From Pseudidiomarina terrestris (lineage in GTDB: Bacteria; Pseudomonadota; Gammaproteobacteria; Enterobacterales; Alteromonadaceae), in assembly GCF_030466405.1 (NCBI RefSeq), contig NZ_JAGGJF010000002.1:480366-544365 (forward strand): 64,000 nucleotides of DNA, given 5' to 3'. Positions 1-10,473 of this stretch are shown here, piece after piece. The notes below the pieces were generated by a model. The model was not told the origin of the DNA and searched no databases. It saw only the letters and a program-made list of their open reading frames with translations. Numbering within the stretch: position 1 is the stretch's first letter; each line of letters opens with the position of its first letter. The position numbers and the translations under genes are program-made.

Positions 1-46
1 ATCCACGGATTTGCAATCCGCTGCATAGCCATTCTGCCATCCCGCC
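1..46 (-). tRNA. tRNA-Cys(GCA), partial at the window edge
   Basis: The minus strand begins GGCGGGATGGCAGAATGG and reaches an anticodon loop with GCA (ATTGCAA), matching tRNA-Cys. Only the acceptor 5' strand, D arm and anticodon arm are inside the window; the T arm lies beyond position 1. It follows tRNA-Gly on the same strand, as in the pgsA-glyW-cysT arrangement of E. coli. Confidence 0.9.
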
Positions 47-54
47 ATCGAATT

Positions 55-130
55 TGGAGCGGGAAACGAGATTCGAACTCGCGACCCCAACCTTGGCAAG
101 GTTGTGCTCTACCAGCTGAGCTATTCCCGC
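55..130 (-). tRNA. tRNA-Gly(GCC)
   Basis: A full cloverleaf reads on the minus strand from GCGGGAATAGCTCAG, with anticodon arm CCTTGCCAAGG (anticodon GCC), T arm GAGTTCGAATCTCG, a closing acceptor strand TTCCCGC and an encoded TCCA tail. It is nearly identical to the E. coli glycine tRNA and sits directly downstream of pgsA. Confidence 0.97.
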
Positions 131-209
131 ATCCAGTGCCGACGCATTCTACTGCCTATTTCGGCAAGGTCAACGATTTTTTGCCATTAAACCGTTTGTT
201 TGCTTATTT

Positions 210-758
210 TTAATCCACTTGGCTTAAATCTGACCAGGCCGCACGCAGGTACTCCCACATTGACCACAAGGTCAGCACAAAAGCGACGTACAACAATAAT
301 GTGGCGGTCACCACCACGAAGGTATTGGCTTCCCAAATTAAACCGCCGATCGCCGTCATTTGGGCAATGGTTTTGATTTTGCCTAAATTGGACACCTTGA
401 CGTGTTCCTGACGTCCGATCTGCGCCATCCATTCGCGCAGCGCGGATACCACCAGCTCACGACTGATAATGGCCAATGCCGGGATGCTGATCCACCAGGT
501 CGCATAGGTTTCCACCACCACCACAAGGGATGCTGCAACCATGACTTTATCGGCCACTGGATCCAAAAATGCTCCGAACTTGGTAAATTGATTAAATTTA
601 CGGGCGACATAGCCATCCAGAGCATCGGTAATTGCTGCCAGGGCAAACACAAAAGCCGCCCAGAAATTTGCATCGCTGCCTGGTAAGTAGTAAATCCCAA
701 GAAATACAGGGATTAAAAGCATTCGGAAGCTGGTCAGCAGGTTTGGAATATTCCACAT
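210..758 (-). CDS. pgsA: CDP-diacylglycerol-glycerol-3-phosphate 3-phosphatidyltransferase
   Basis: Makes phosphatidylglycerol phosphate, the committed step of acidic phospholipid synthesis, in the inner membrane. The protein (about 182 aa, the usual PgsA length) carries the CDP-alcohol phosphatidyltransferase signature D-x2-D-G-x2-A-R-x8-G-x3-D-x3-D near residues 40-65, and several hydrophobic segments. I place the start at MWNIPNLLTSFR because it matches the E. coli N-terminus (MQFNIPTLLTLFR). Two upstream in-frame ATGs at 785 and 782 would overlap the end of uvrC and cannot be excluded. It is the last gene of a uvrY-uvrC-pgsA operon, followed by tRNA-Gly and tRNA-Cys. Confidence 0.95.
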   Translation of the reverse strand: MWNIPNLLTSFRMLLIPVFLGIYYLPGSDANFWAAFVFALAAITDALDGYVARKFNQFTKFGAFLDPVADKVMVAASLVVVVETYATWWISIPALAIISRELVVSALREWMAQIGRQEHVKVSNLGKIKTIAQMTAIGGLIWEANTFVVVTATLLLYVAFVLTLWSMWEYLRAAWSDLSQVD

Positions 759-774
759 ACGAACTGTTGGTCCT

Positions 775-2646
775 TTATTCATCACGAAACGCGTGATAGA
801 TGGTTTCAGCTAAATCTCGACTGACGCCGGGCACTGCTGCAAGTTGGTCAATACTAGCCTGTTTCACCTGTTGTAATCCACCAAGATTTTGTAATAACCG
901 TTGCCGGCGTTTAGCACCTATCCCCGGAATGTCCTCGAGTCTGGAGGTGCGTCTGACCTTAGCCCGACGTTGGCGGTGGCCGGTAATTGCGAATCGATGT
1001 GACTCATCGCGGATATGTTGCACCAGGTGCAACGCCGGTGCGTCAGCGGATAACGGGATGGTGGCGTGACTGCCGGCCAGGATCAGTGTCTCCAGCCCGG
1101 GTTTGCGCGATTCGCCTTTGGCGACACCGATTAACAGTGGTGCGGCCTTCCCCACTGAGTTTGACCAGTCGGAAAAGTAGTTCTCGGCCTGACTTAATTG
1201 CCCTTTACCACCGTCAATAAAAAGAATATCAGGCATCGGGGCTGCGTCAATTTTGGCGTTTTTGACGGGGTCAAACCGTCGCTGTAAGGCCTGCGCCATC
1301 GCGGCGTAGTCATCCCCTGGCGTGATCCCTTTAATATTGTAGCGGCGATAATCGCTTTTCTTTGGCCCTTGCTGATCAAATACCACGCAGGAGGCAACCG
1401 TTTCCTGGCCCATCGTATGGCTGATGTCGAAACACTCCATGCGCGTGATCGGGCGACCGAAATCAAGCACCTGCTCCAGCGCCTGGGTGCGCATCATCAT
1501 GGTACTGGCCTGGTGTGACTTGCTTTCCAGCGCATTTAACGCATTCTTCTGAGCCAGCACCTGATACTGGCGGCGTTCACCGCGGACATTGTGAGTCATC
1601 CGGATCTTTTGTGCCAGTGCCTGCTCCAGTGCGGCCAGTTCTTGCTCGGGATCCAACACATTTGCAGCATTTTGCTCAGGTAAGATAATTTCTCGCGGTA
1701 AGCGACGCTCAACCTGATCATTGAGGTAAAATTGCAATAAGAAAGCCAGCAATACTTCACTGTCTTCGGTATTGTGCGGTACTTTAGGAAAATAGCTGCG
1801 ACTGCCCTGCACCGCGCCATCGCGAACAAACAGTAGGTGCACCGCAGCAATCCCACCTTGTCGCGCATAACCAATCACATCCAGCTCCTGCTGGTTGCCG
1901 GTGACTGCGTTACGCTCCTGAATTTGCCGTAGTGCGCCGATCTGATCCCGATAGCCTGCGGCCCGTTCAAACTCTAAATCACCACTGGCGTCTTCCATCT
2001 TTATTACCAGACGATCAATCACCTGCTGGTTTTTACCTTGCAAAAATGACGTCGCCAGCTCGACCTGCTCATTGTATTCCTCATCAGAACAATAGCCTTC
2101 AACACAGGGAGCCAGACAACGTTTCAGCTGGTACTGCAGACACGGCCGGCTGCGCGCCCGATAATAGGAATCGTCGCATTGCCGCACGGGAAACAGTTTT
2201 TGCAGCAAGCGCAAGCTATTGCGCACGGCAACACCATTGGGAAAGGGTCCGAAATAGCGTCCCTTTTCCCGACGGGTGCCGCGATGAAATGCCAGACGTG
2301 GATGCTGATGATCGCTAACTAAAATATAAGGATAGGACTTATCGTCGCGCAACAATACGTTGTAGCGAGGCCGATATTTTTTGATGAAATTATTTTCCAG
2401 GATCAATGCTTCAGCTTCGGTATTGGTCACCGTCACATCGATATGAGCGATCTGTTTCACCAGTGTCTGCGTTTTTGGGCTATCGACTTGCGCGCGAAAG
2501 TAACTGCCAACGCGCTTACGCAGATCTTTGGCTTTGCCAACATAAATGATATCGCCTGACTCATCGTACATGCGATAAACGCCTGGCTGATGAGTCAGAC
2601 TCCGCAAAAATTGCTTTGCGTTAAATGGCTCCCTCGATTTCTTCAT
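775..2646 (-). CDS. uvrC: UvrABC excinuclease subunit C
   Basis: Makes both incisions around a lesion during nucleotide excision repair, acting with the UvrB-DNA complex. The 623-aa product has the full family layout: an N-terminal GIY-YIG nuclease (PGVYRMYD...IIYVGKA, residues about 20-40), a UVR/UvrB-binding segment near 200-240 ([20 protein letters not shown]), the RNase H-like C-terminal endonuclease containing MECFDISH, and a terminal tandem helix-hairpin-helix ([14 protein letters not shown]...[14 protein letters not shown]). It overlaps the 3' end of uvrY by 26 bp, so translation is probably coupled. Length and order match E. coli UvrC (610 aa). Confidence 0.98.
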   Translation of the reverse strand: MKKSREPFNAKQFLRSLTHQPGVYRMYDESGDIIYVGKAKDLRKRVGSYFRAQVDSPKTQTLVKQIAHIDVTVTNTEAEALILENNFIKKYRPRYNVLLRDDKSYPYILVSDHQHPRLAFHRGTRREKGRYFGPFPNGVAVRNSLRLLQKLFPVRQCDDSYYRARSRPCLQYQLKRCLAPCVEGYCSDEEYNEQVELATSFLQGKNQQVIDRLVIKMEDASGDLEFERAAGYRDQIGALRQIQERNAVTGNQQELDVIGYARQGGIAAVHLLFVRDGAVQGSRSYFPKVPHNTEDSEVLLAFLLQFYLNDQVERRLPREIILPEQNAANVLDPEQELAALEQALAQKIRMTHNVRGERRQYQVLAQKNALNALESKSHQASTMMMRTQALEQVLDFGRPITRMECFDISHTMGQETVASCVVFDQQGPKKSDYRRYNIKGITPGDDYAAMAQALQRRFDPVKNAKIDAAPMPDILFIDGGKGQLSQAENYFSDWSNSVGKAAPLLIGVAKGESRKPGLETLILAGSHATIPLSADAPALHLVQHIRDESHRFAITGHRQRRAKVRRTSRLEDIPGIGAKRRQRLLQNLGGLQQVKQASIDQLAAVPGVSRDLAETIYHAFRDE

Positions 2647-3307
2647 TTAAAACAATGGTTACCTTTGGTTCAATTTCGACGAGACCCGTTTGAATGGCCA
2701 AATGGGTTAAAGCTACGTCCCCGGATAACTGCAGTTTATCAAAAATCCGGTAACGAAAGGTATTTACTGTTTTACTACTGATATTGAGCAATCGAGCAAT
2801 CTCACCGACCCGCTTACCCTGCCCGATCATTTGTGCCACCTGAATCTCGCGCTTGCTTAAACAGGTAAGCAACACTGTCTGCTTTTGCCGGGCCGGATTC
2901 TTGGCCAGGTATTCGGCCACGCTCGCCGCCACATACATACGGCCGCGGCTCAGGGTCGTGCAGGCCTGTTTGAACTCGGCCAGTGTCGCCGACGCCAATA
3001 AAAAGCCATCGACCCGTTCGAGATTACATTGAAAGTCCAGTACATCCTGAAACCGCGCCGCCCAGAGTAACAACTGAATATCGCTATAGCGTCGTTGCAG
3101 GCGACGCCACACCTCTATTGTCCCGTCGCCACACAAACTACTGCCGAGAATGACTGTTGCATAAGGTGAATTTTGAATAGCCTCACGCAATTGCTGATGA
3201 TTAAAAACAACCGCGACCACTTTAAACTGCGATTCCATTGCCGCCAAAACATTGGTCATGCCTTGGCTGATGAGTTCCGAAGGGACTGCCACGATGAACT
3301 GAGTCAT
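2621..3307 (-). CDS. uvrY: UvrY/GacA-like LuxR-type regulator with degenerate receiver
   Basis: By position (just upstream of uvrC) and sequence this is the UvrY/GacA orthologue, the regulator that with BarA/GacS drives CsrB-type small RNAs. The C-terminal LuxR HTH is well conserved ([23 protein letters not shown], then [19 protein letters not shown]). The N-terminal receiver is not: where UvrY has the acidic pair D8-D9 this protein has V8-P9, where UvrY has phospho-acceptor D54 it has G55, and the conserved Lys of the LSKG motif is Ala (LLAS). As read it cannot be phosphorylated conventionally. It could be constitutive or controlled by protein contacts. 228 aa against 218 in E. coli. Confidence 0.85.
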   Translation of the reverse strand: MTQFIVAVPSELISQGMTNVLAAMESQFKVVAVVFNHQQLREAIQNSPYATVILGSSLCGDGTIEVWRRLQRRYSDIQLLLWAARFQDVLDFQCNLERVDGFLLASATLAEFKQACTTLSRGRMYVAASVAEYLAKNPARQKQTVLLTCLSKREIQVAQMIGQGKRVGEIARLLNISSKTVNTFRYRIFDKLQLSGDVALTHLAIQTGLVEIEPKVTIVLNEEIEGAI

Positions 3308-3527
3308 GTGAGTTTCCTTATCCCAAAGTTCCGAAAGATTTCGGCTATACCACTAAACCTATTTTAGTGTCATTCAAGGTATGCCCCGAACTTTTAGGAT
3401 GCGCAACTACAATTATGTGTTTTTTGTTAAATTACTCGAACAATGACATTTTTTAGATGTTTTGAGCCCATAGGTCACTTCAAATGATAGGTATGATCCT
3501 TGGCCGCGAGCCAAAACTGACTAAAAT

Positions 3528-4319
3528 TCAGGCAAAAACTGTCACCGTCTGACGGCTGATAGCGACCATTTGCCCATTTTCATCCCAGATATGCGCGTGC
3601 GTATGGCCGTAACCATCAGCGGCGTAATCTATTGTCGCCACATAATGCCACCAGGCTGCGGTGGAGCGCTGTGGTAATTCACTCGGAAATTCAATGGTCC
3701 AGGTTAAGGAACTGGCCGGTGCCAGCTCAGTCAGGTGCGTTAACAAGGCTGGTGGCCAGGCATCGACAAGCCCTAATAACAACCCTATGGTGATAGGTGT
3801 ATCCAGCTCTCTAAAGCGCATGTAGCCACCAAACTCGCGACTTTTGCTACCGCAAAATGGCAGCCCTCCCAGGGTTACCCGATAATCAAAGGCGCGAGTG
3901 AATTCCGGCACACCTTGTCCTTGCGGGAAACTTAAACCTTTCTCAACTGGCAATTCATGCGGATCGGGGGTGTCGGTTACCTGGACCACAGAAGGCCTGG
4001 CGCGGCCGTACGTCAATAAAGAGGACAACACCACCTCACCCTCTTGCTTTATCTCGACGGCGATTTGCGTGACATTTTTGCCCTTTCGTAGAACCCGGCG
4101 GTACAACTGTGCTGAACCGCTAAGTACCGGCGCCACGAAAGATACCGTCATCGCTCGCAACTGCTGATCCTCGGCAGCACCTGCCTCACCGTGCTGCCAG
4201 GCAATGGCTGCGGTCAGGCCACCGAACAGTGCGCGGCCCTGGCCCCAACCCTCGGGAAGTTGCACGTGTTGCTCTGGGGCGGGACTGATCTGGGCAAGAA
4301 TAGCGTCAAAATTTTCCAT
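3528..4319 (-). CDS. Acyl-CoA thioesterase, double hotdog fold
   Basis: A 263-aa protein resembling the thioesterase-like (TesB-related, PF13622-type) double-hotdog family. Evidence is the first-hotdog motif GRALFGGLTAAIAW near residue 30, the following strand-rich segment with VSFVAPVLSG, and a second hotdog half that includes GGYMRFRELD and ends WDENGQMVAISRQTV. Members hydrolyse acyl-CoA thioesters in the cytoplasm; the substrate here is unknown. It stands alone between uvrY and tRNA-Ser, all on the minus strand. Its stop is about 220 bp from the uvrY start, leaving room for a uvrY promoter. The family call is firm, the substrate is not. Confidence 0.8.
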   Translation of the reverse strand: MENFDAILAQISPAPEQHVQLPEGWGQGRALFGGLTAAIAWQHGEAGAAEDQQLRAMTVSFVAPVLSGSAQLYRRVLRKGKNVTQIAVEIKQEGEVVLSSLLTYGRARPSVVQVTDTPDPHELPVEKGLSFPQGQGVPEFTRAFDYRVTLGGLPFCGSKSREFGGYMRFRELDTPITIGLLLGLVDAWPPALLTHLTELAPASSLTWTIEFPSELPQRSTAAWWHYVATIDYAADGYGHTHAHIWDENGQMVAISRQTVTVFA

Positions 4320-4397
4320 AACAGACTCATCTAGTTTGGTTTATTGGCTTTTGTTTCCAGGCAGTATAAACAGGTAGGACCAGATCTGGAAGGGGCA

Positions 4398-4430
4398 ACA
4401 AAAAAGCCCGCTAACAAGTAGCGGGCTTTC
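4398..4430 (-). terminator. Rho-independent terminator after tRNA-Ser
   Basis: A GC-rich stem (AAGCCCGCTA pairing with TAGCGGGCTT across a 5-nt loop) is followed on the minus strand by a run of six T. It lies a few bases past the CCA end of tRNA-Ser, so it most likely ends that transcript. Confidence 0.85.
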
Positions 4431-4437
4431 GGGAAAT

Positions 4438-4529
4438 TGGCGGAGAGAGAGGGATTCGAACCCCCGGTGGGTATGAACCCACGCCTGATTTCAAGTCAGG
4501 TGCATTCAACCGGACTCTGCCATCTCTCC
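4438..4529 (-). tRNA. tRNA-Ser(UGA)
   Basis: The minus strand reads GGAGAGATGGCAGAGTCCGG at the 5' end, anticodon stem CCTGA/TCAGG around loop CTTGAAA (anticodon TGA), a long class II variable arm (GTGGGTT...AACCCAC type), T arm GGGGGTTCGAATCCCTC and a genome-encoded CCA. It is next to the yccA-like gene, as serT is in E. coli. Confidence 0.97.
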
Positions 4530-4725
4530 GATGTCGAAAGGCTGTGTGCCTCAAGACGAAGCGAATGATAAAGACCCCTAACGCGGTTGTAAAGTAAAAA
4601 TTTAACTGTCAGAGATCGTTTGCTGTCATTTTATACAATTAGCAACAAATATCCCTTGAAAGCATTGCTACTTACCCCCACTTTTGGGATACACTGGGAA
4701 CAGTTATTTATTATTGGAGAATGCC

Positions 4726-5400
4726 ATGAACAACCAAGCTCACGTTTCGACCGCACGCCGCGGTGAGTCGGTTATACAAACCAACAAAGTTTTACGCAAC
4801 ACCTATATGTTGCTGGGTCTCACACTGGCTTTTAGTGCGTTCACCGCATTCTTGTCAGCAAGCATGAATTTGCCTCACCCGGGCCTTATTATTACTCTGG
4901 TCGGCTTTTACGGCTTGTTGTTCCTGGTGCATAAAACCTCTGACAGCGCCTGGGGCCTGCTTTCTACGTTCGCTCTGACTGGCTTTATGGGCTACACCTT
5001 AGGTCCGATTCTCGGCATGATTAGTGCGATTGGTCCGCAGGGTGCTGAAATTATTATGACCGCTCTGGGCGGCACTGCACTTATCTTCTTCTCGTTATCA
5101 GCGTATGTGCTGACCACCAAGAAAGATATGTCGTTCCTTGGCGGCATGATGGTTGCGGGTTTCTTCGTCATCATTGCGCTGTTTATCGCGAATCTGTTCC
5201 TGAACATGCCGATACTGGGACTGGCCCTGTCTGGACTCTTTATCCTGTTCTCAGCAGGCGCAATCCTGATGCAAACCAGCGCCATTGTTCGCGGCGGTGA
5301 GCGTAACTATGTATTGGCCACGGTGACCTTGTACGTCTCGATTTATAACATCTTCGTCAGCTTGTTGAACATTCTGATGGCCTTCGGTGGCGACGAATAA
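4726..5400 (+). CDS. yccA: Bax inhibitor-1/YccA family inner membrane protein
   Basis: A 224-aa, seven-helix membrane protein of the Bax inhibitor-1 family (YccA/YbhL). Hydrophobic segments fill the protein from residue about 30 to the end, with short polar turns and the acidic C-terminus (GGDE) typical of the family. In E. coli YccA modulates the FtsH protease. I start at MNNQAHVSTARRG, 7 nt after a clear TTGGAGA ribosome site, rather than at the upstream in-frame ATG at 4684. It is followed by tusDCB and tusE on the same strand, a context close to E. coli, where yccA adjoins tusE and serT. Confidence 0.9.
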   Translation: MNNQAHVSTARRGESVIQTNKVLRNTYMLLGLTLAFSAFTAFLSASMNLPHPGLIITLVGFYGLLFLVHKTSDSAWGLLSTFALTGFMGYTLGPILGMISAIGPQGAEIIMTALGGTALIFFSLSAYVLTTKKDMSFLGGMMVAGFFVIIALFIANLFLNMPILGLALSGLFILFSAGAILMQTSAIVRGGERNYVLATVTLYVSIYNIFVSLLNILMAFGGDE

Positions 5401-5406
5401 GTTCTC

Positions 5407-5775
5407 GTGACTGATATTGTTATCTCGGTGCATGCGGCACCTATAACCACCGTAGCTACAACCTCTGCTCGCAGCCTGTTAGCGTTTCACTACGCGCAGG
5501 CTGCGCTTGCGTTAGGCCATCGCATTCATCATGTGTTCTTCTATCAGGCCGGTGTGCTGCATGCGCAACTGCAGGAGGACGGCACCTTGACACCTGTCGC
5601 TGCAGATTGGGTGCGGCTGAGTCAACAACATGGATTCCCACTGGTGGTCTGCTCGACCATGGTCGAGAACGATTATCAGCTCCAGCCGGAGCAGCTGCAT
5701 CAAGCTTATGAGCTGGGTGGACTGACGGAATTCAGTATGGCGACAGCAAAAGCAGAACGCGTGGTGCAATTCTGA
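5407..5775 (+). CDS. tusD: Sulfur relay protein TusD
   Basis: DsrE-family subunit of the TusBCD complex, which takes persulfide sulfur from TusA and passes it to TusE for 2-thiolation of U34 in Lys, Glu and Gln tRNAs by MnmA. The 122-aa protein has the family's VFFYQAGV motif near residue 43 and the sulfur-carrying cysteine at C82 (VVCSTM), matching the active Cys of E. coli TusD, and ends RVVQF as E. coli does. It starts with GTG six bases after the yccA stop. TusC begins at the last base of its stop codon, indicating coupling. Confidence 0.92.
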   Translation: MTDIVISVHAAPITTVATTSARSLLAFHYAQAALALGHRIHHVFFYQAGVLHAQLQEDGTLTPVAADWVRLSQQHGFPLVVCSTMVENDYQLQPEQLHQAYELGGLTEFSMATAKAERVVQF

Positions 5776-6122
5776 TGACCACTTTTATCGTACAGACTCA
5801 TCCTCCGGCAGCGATCGACAGCTGGCATGGCCAGGATATGCTGCTGGCACTGGCAACGCTTGAGCTTAACCCACAACTGGTATTGCTCGGAGATGCTGTC
5901 GCACATTTACGCCATAATCATGATGTTAGCCGGCAGCAGCGTTCTTTGCAGAAACGCTATGCGCTGCTTGATCTATACGACTGTCCCCCACCTGTGGTGG
6001 TCGCCGAAGAACTCAGCAAGCTAGGCATCACTGGGGCTGATTTTGTCTGCGAGGTTGCCGTCATGAGCTACCATCAACTCAGCCAACAACTGCTGCAAAG
6101 TACCAAAGTGATAAGGTTTTAA
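5775..6122 (+). CDS. tusC: Sulfur relay protein TusC
   Basis: Second DsrE-fold subunit of the TusBCD heterohexamer, cytoplasmic, 115 aa (E. coli 119). It retains the fold's N-terminal strand and helix, followed by the LALATLELNPQLVLLGDAV segment, and ends with KVIRF. TusC has no catalytic sulfur-carrier cysteine in the family and serves structurally. It begins on the stop codon of tusD and is followed three bases later by tusB. Confidence 0.9.
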   Translation: MTTFIVQTHPPAAIDSWHGQDMLLALATLELNPQLVLLGDAVAHLRHNHDVSRQQRSLQKRYALLDLYDCPPPVVVAEELSKLGITGADFVCEVAVMSYHQLSQQLLQSTKVIRF

Positions 6123-6125
6123 GCC

Positions 6126-6467
6126 ATGATCGACGCCAGTGTACCTATGCAGGAACAAAGTGTTTTTTATTTACGGCAATGGCCTTTGGCCGAGCACGAT
6201 CGAGCGTTACTGCAACAGAGCTGTACGGACGACCGGCAAATCCTGTTGATTGTCACCGAGCAAGCCCTTGAGACACTCTGGCAAAACCCGGATGAACTCC
6301 TCGATTTTCCGCACACCTGTTATGCTGTGCACACCGAAATCGAGCTGCTTCGTGCTGACAACAGTACCCTTGCCGATCTGCCTTTCCCGGCATTTATTAT
6401 GCAACTTAACGATGCCAGTTGGGTGGAGTTAACGCTACAATCGCAACTGGTAACCTATTTTGCTTAG
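6126..6467 (+). CDS. tusB: Sulfur relay protein TusB
   Basis: Third and most divergent subunit of the TusBCD complex (113 aa; E. coli 95 aa). The call relies on position between tusC and tusE, similar length, and a DsrH-like pattern: FYLRQWPLAEHDRALL near the start and a C-terminal WVELTLQSQLVTYF segment. Sequence alone would leave it less certain than its neighbours. It is preceded by tusC with a 3-bp gap and followed by tusE after 19 bp. Confidence 0.85.
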   Translation: MIDASVPMQEQSVFYLRQWPLAEHDRALLQQSCTDDRQILLIVTEQALETLWQNPDELLDFPHTCYAVHTEIELLRADNSTLADLPFPAFIMQLNDASWVELTLQSQLVTYFA

Positions 6468-6486
6468 CCTGAAGTGAACCTGCACA

Positions 6487-8488
<2,002 letters not shown>

Positions 8489-8499
<11 letters not shown>

Positions 8500-9829
8500 C
8501 CTCGCCTCGCTGCCAGTCACTGGCTTGATCCTGCTGCTGTAACCACTCGAGCTTCGCCCGTAATTGTTTTTCCAGGCCGCGATCACTGGGTTGATATAAG
8601 TCCGGTTGCCCTACGCTTGCGGGTAAATACCGCTCGCCGGGCACAATGGCTTGCGGATAGTCATGGGCGTAGCGATAGCCGGCCCCGAAACCTTCCTGCT
8701 TATGGACCTTGGTTGGTGCGTTGCGTAAGTGGTGAGGAACCGGTGCGTCAGGGAAATCTGCGGCTAATTTTTTCGCCGCATTGAAGGCACGATACAGCGC
8801 ATTGCTTTTCGGTGCCATCGCGCAATACACCAATGCTTCCGCGATCGCTCGCTCGCCTTCTGCCGGCCCCACCCGATGAAAGGTGTCCCAGGCATTCAGG
8901 GCCAGTTGTAAGGCGCGCGGATCGGCGGTACCTATATCTTCGGAAGCAATGGCCAAAAGTCGTCGTGCCGCAATCAGCGGGTCGCCGCCGCCCTGCAGAA
9001 TACGTGCATACCAATAAAGGGCACCATCTGCCGAGGAGCCACGGACAGATTTGTGCAAGGCAGATAACAGGTCGTAATAAACGTCGCCTTGCTTGTCAAA
9101 ACCTGCCTGCCGCCCGCCAATCGCCTCGACGATTAAATCGCGCTCAATGGTGGTGCCGTCAGTGACAGTATCAGCGCAGATTTCCAAATAATTAAGCAGG
9201 CGGCGGGCATCCCCCCCTGCCACATCAAGCAAATAAGCTTTCGCGGCGGTCGTTAACTGCAACTGTCTGGCTCCCAGCCCCTTGTCGGCATCGCTCAGTG
9301 CCCGTTCCAACAAACCGGATAGGTCTTCTGTTTCAAGTGACTTCAGGCGATACACACGCGCTCGGGACAACAAGGCACCATTGAGTTCAAAAGCTGGATT
9401 TTCCGTGGTCGCCCCGACAAAAATAATGGTGCCATCTTCGATGTGGGGTAAAAAAGCATCCTGTTGGCTTTTATTAAATCGGTGCACCTCATCGACAAAT
9501 AACAGGGTACGTTGACCTTGCTGCTGATGTTCTTTGGCGATGGCAATGGCCTGGCGAATTTCTTTGACCCCTGAGGTCACCGCACTAATACGTTCGAGCT
9601 CGGCAGCACCCGTTTGCGCAATGATTTCCGCCAGCGTGGTTTTTCCGGTGCCAGGCGGCCCCCACAAAATCATGGAATGCAACTGCCCGTTTTGAATGGC
9701 ATCGCGCAGCGGTTTACCAGACCCCAATAAATGGCTCTGGCCAACGTAGTCCGCCAGGGTCAGCGGCCGCATGCGTGCCGCAAGTGGCCGAAAATCGGCT
9801 GCGAAATCGAAACTTTGGTTCTTGGCCAC
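8489..9829 (-). CDS. rarA: Replication-associated recombination protein A (AAA+ ATPase)
   Basis: MgsA/RarA clamp-loader-like AAA+ ATPase that acts at stalled replication forks. The 446-aa product has Walker [13 protein letters not shown] near residue 57, Walker [17 protein letters not shown] near 110, sensor 1 [14 protein letters not shown] and the C-terminal tetramerisation region ([20 protein letters not shown]...SEDIG). It lies between lolA and crcB in the conserved lolA-rarA-crcB-serS block, five bases after lolA. Confidence 0.97.
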
Positions 9830-9834
9830 TACGC

Positions 9835-10461
9835 TTACTCGTTATCGCCTCGTTGGTCATCCACCGCCGCGCCGGGGGGGATCTCAAACTCGAAAGTGGC
9901 TCCCGCCAGGGCTGAGTTAGTTTTTACATTGCTTAACACAATACGCGTCAGCTGCCCTTGCCCATCATCCAAAATCACTTCGTTCAGCGTCTCATCAGTG
10001 AAGTTAATTTGCAGACTTTGCTGACTCTCAGCCTCGGCATTCGGCTCCAGTTGATAGCTGTTTCCTTCAACCTCTACCTCATAATCAGCCCAGGCCGTGG
10101 TTTCACCATCTAACAGTAACAGGAACGGACTTTGCGTGGCCGAAGCTTGCTGTTCAGCAACGGTAACCTGCTCGACAAAGGGATCAAAGTAATAGAGGGT
10201 GGTACCGTCCGCTACCAGCACTAATTCATTGGGAGCATCGCTTTGCCAGAAAAATTTATTAGGACGGGCCATGGCCAGACGTCCCTGTAGTTCTTGCACT
10301 AACTCGCCCTGCGGGTCGATAACCTGCTGGACAAAGTCTGCCTGTAAAGTGCTGACAGGTGCCAGCCGCTGTTGTAACTCGAATTTGGCCTCGCTGGCCG
10401 ATACGCTGGCAAAGCCCAAAAGTAGCGTGGACGCTACTACGGCGCTGGTTAAAAACTTCAT
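9835..10461 (-). CDS. lolA: Periplasmic lipoprotein chaperone LolA
   Basis: Carries lipoproteins across the periplasm from LolCDE to LolB. The 208-aa precursor has a clear Sec signal peptide ([25 protein letters not shown], cleavage near residue 23-25). The mature part has the LolA landmarks [20 protein letters not shown] and [21 protein letters not shown] followed by [14 protein letters not shown]. It sits 12 bp after ftsK and 5 bp before rarA, the usual ftsK-lolA-rarA order. Confidence 0.95.
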   Translation of the reverse strand: MKFLTSAVVASTLLLGFASVSASEAKFELQQRLAPVSTLQADFVQQVIDPQGELVQELQGRLAMARPNKFFWQSDAPNELVLVADGTTLYYFDPFVEQVTVAEQQASATQSPFLLLLDGETTAWADYEVEVEGNSYQLEPNAEAESQQSLQINFTDETLNEVILDDGQGQLTRIVLSNVKTNSALAGATFEFEIPPGAAVDDQRGDNE

Positions 10462-10473
10462 CGTTGTTTTCCC

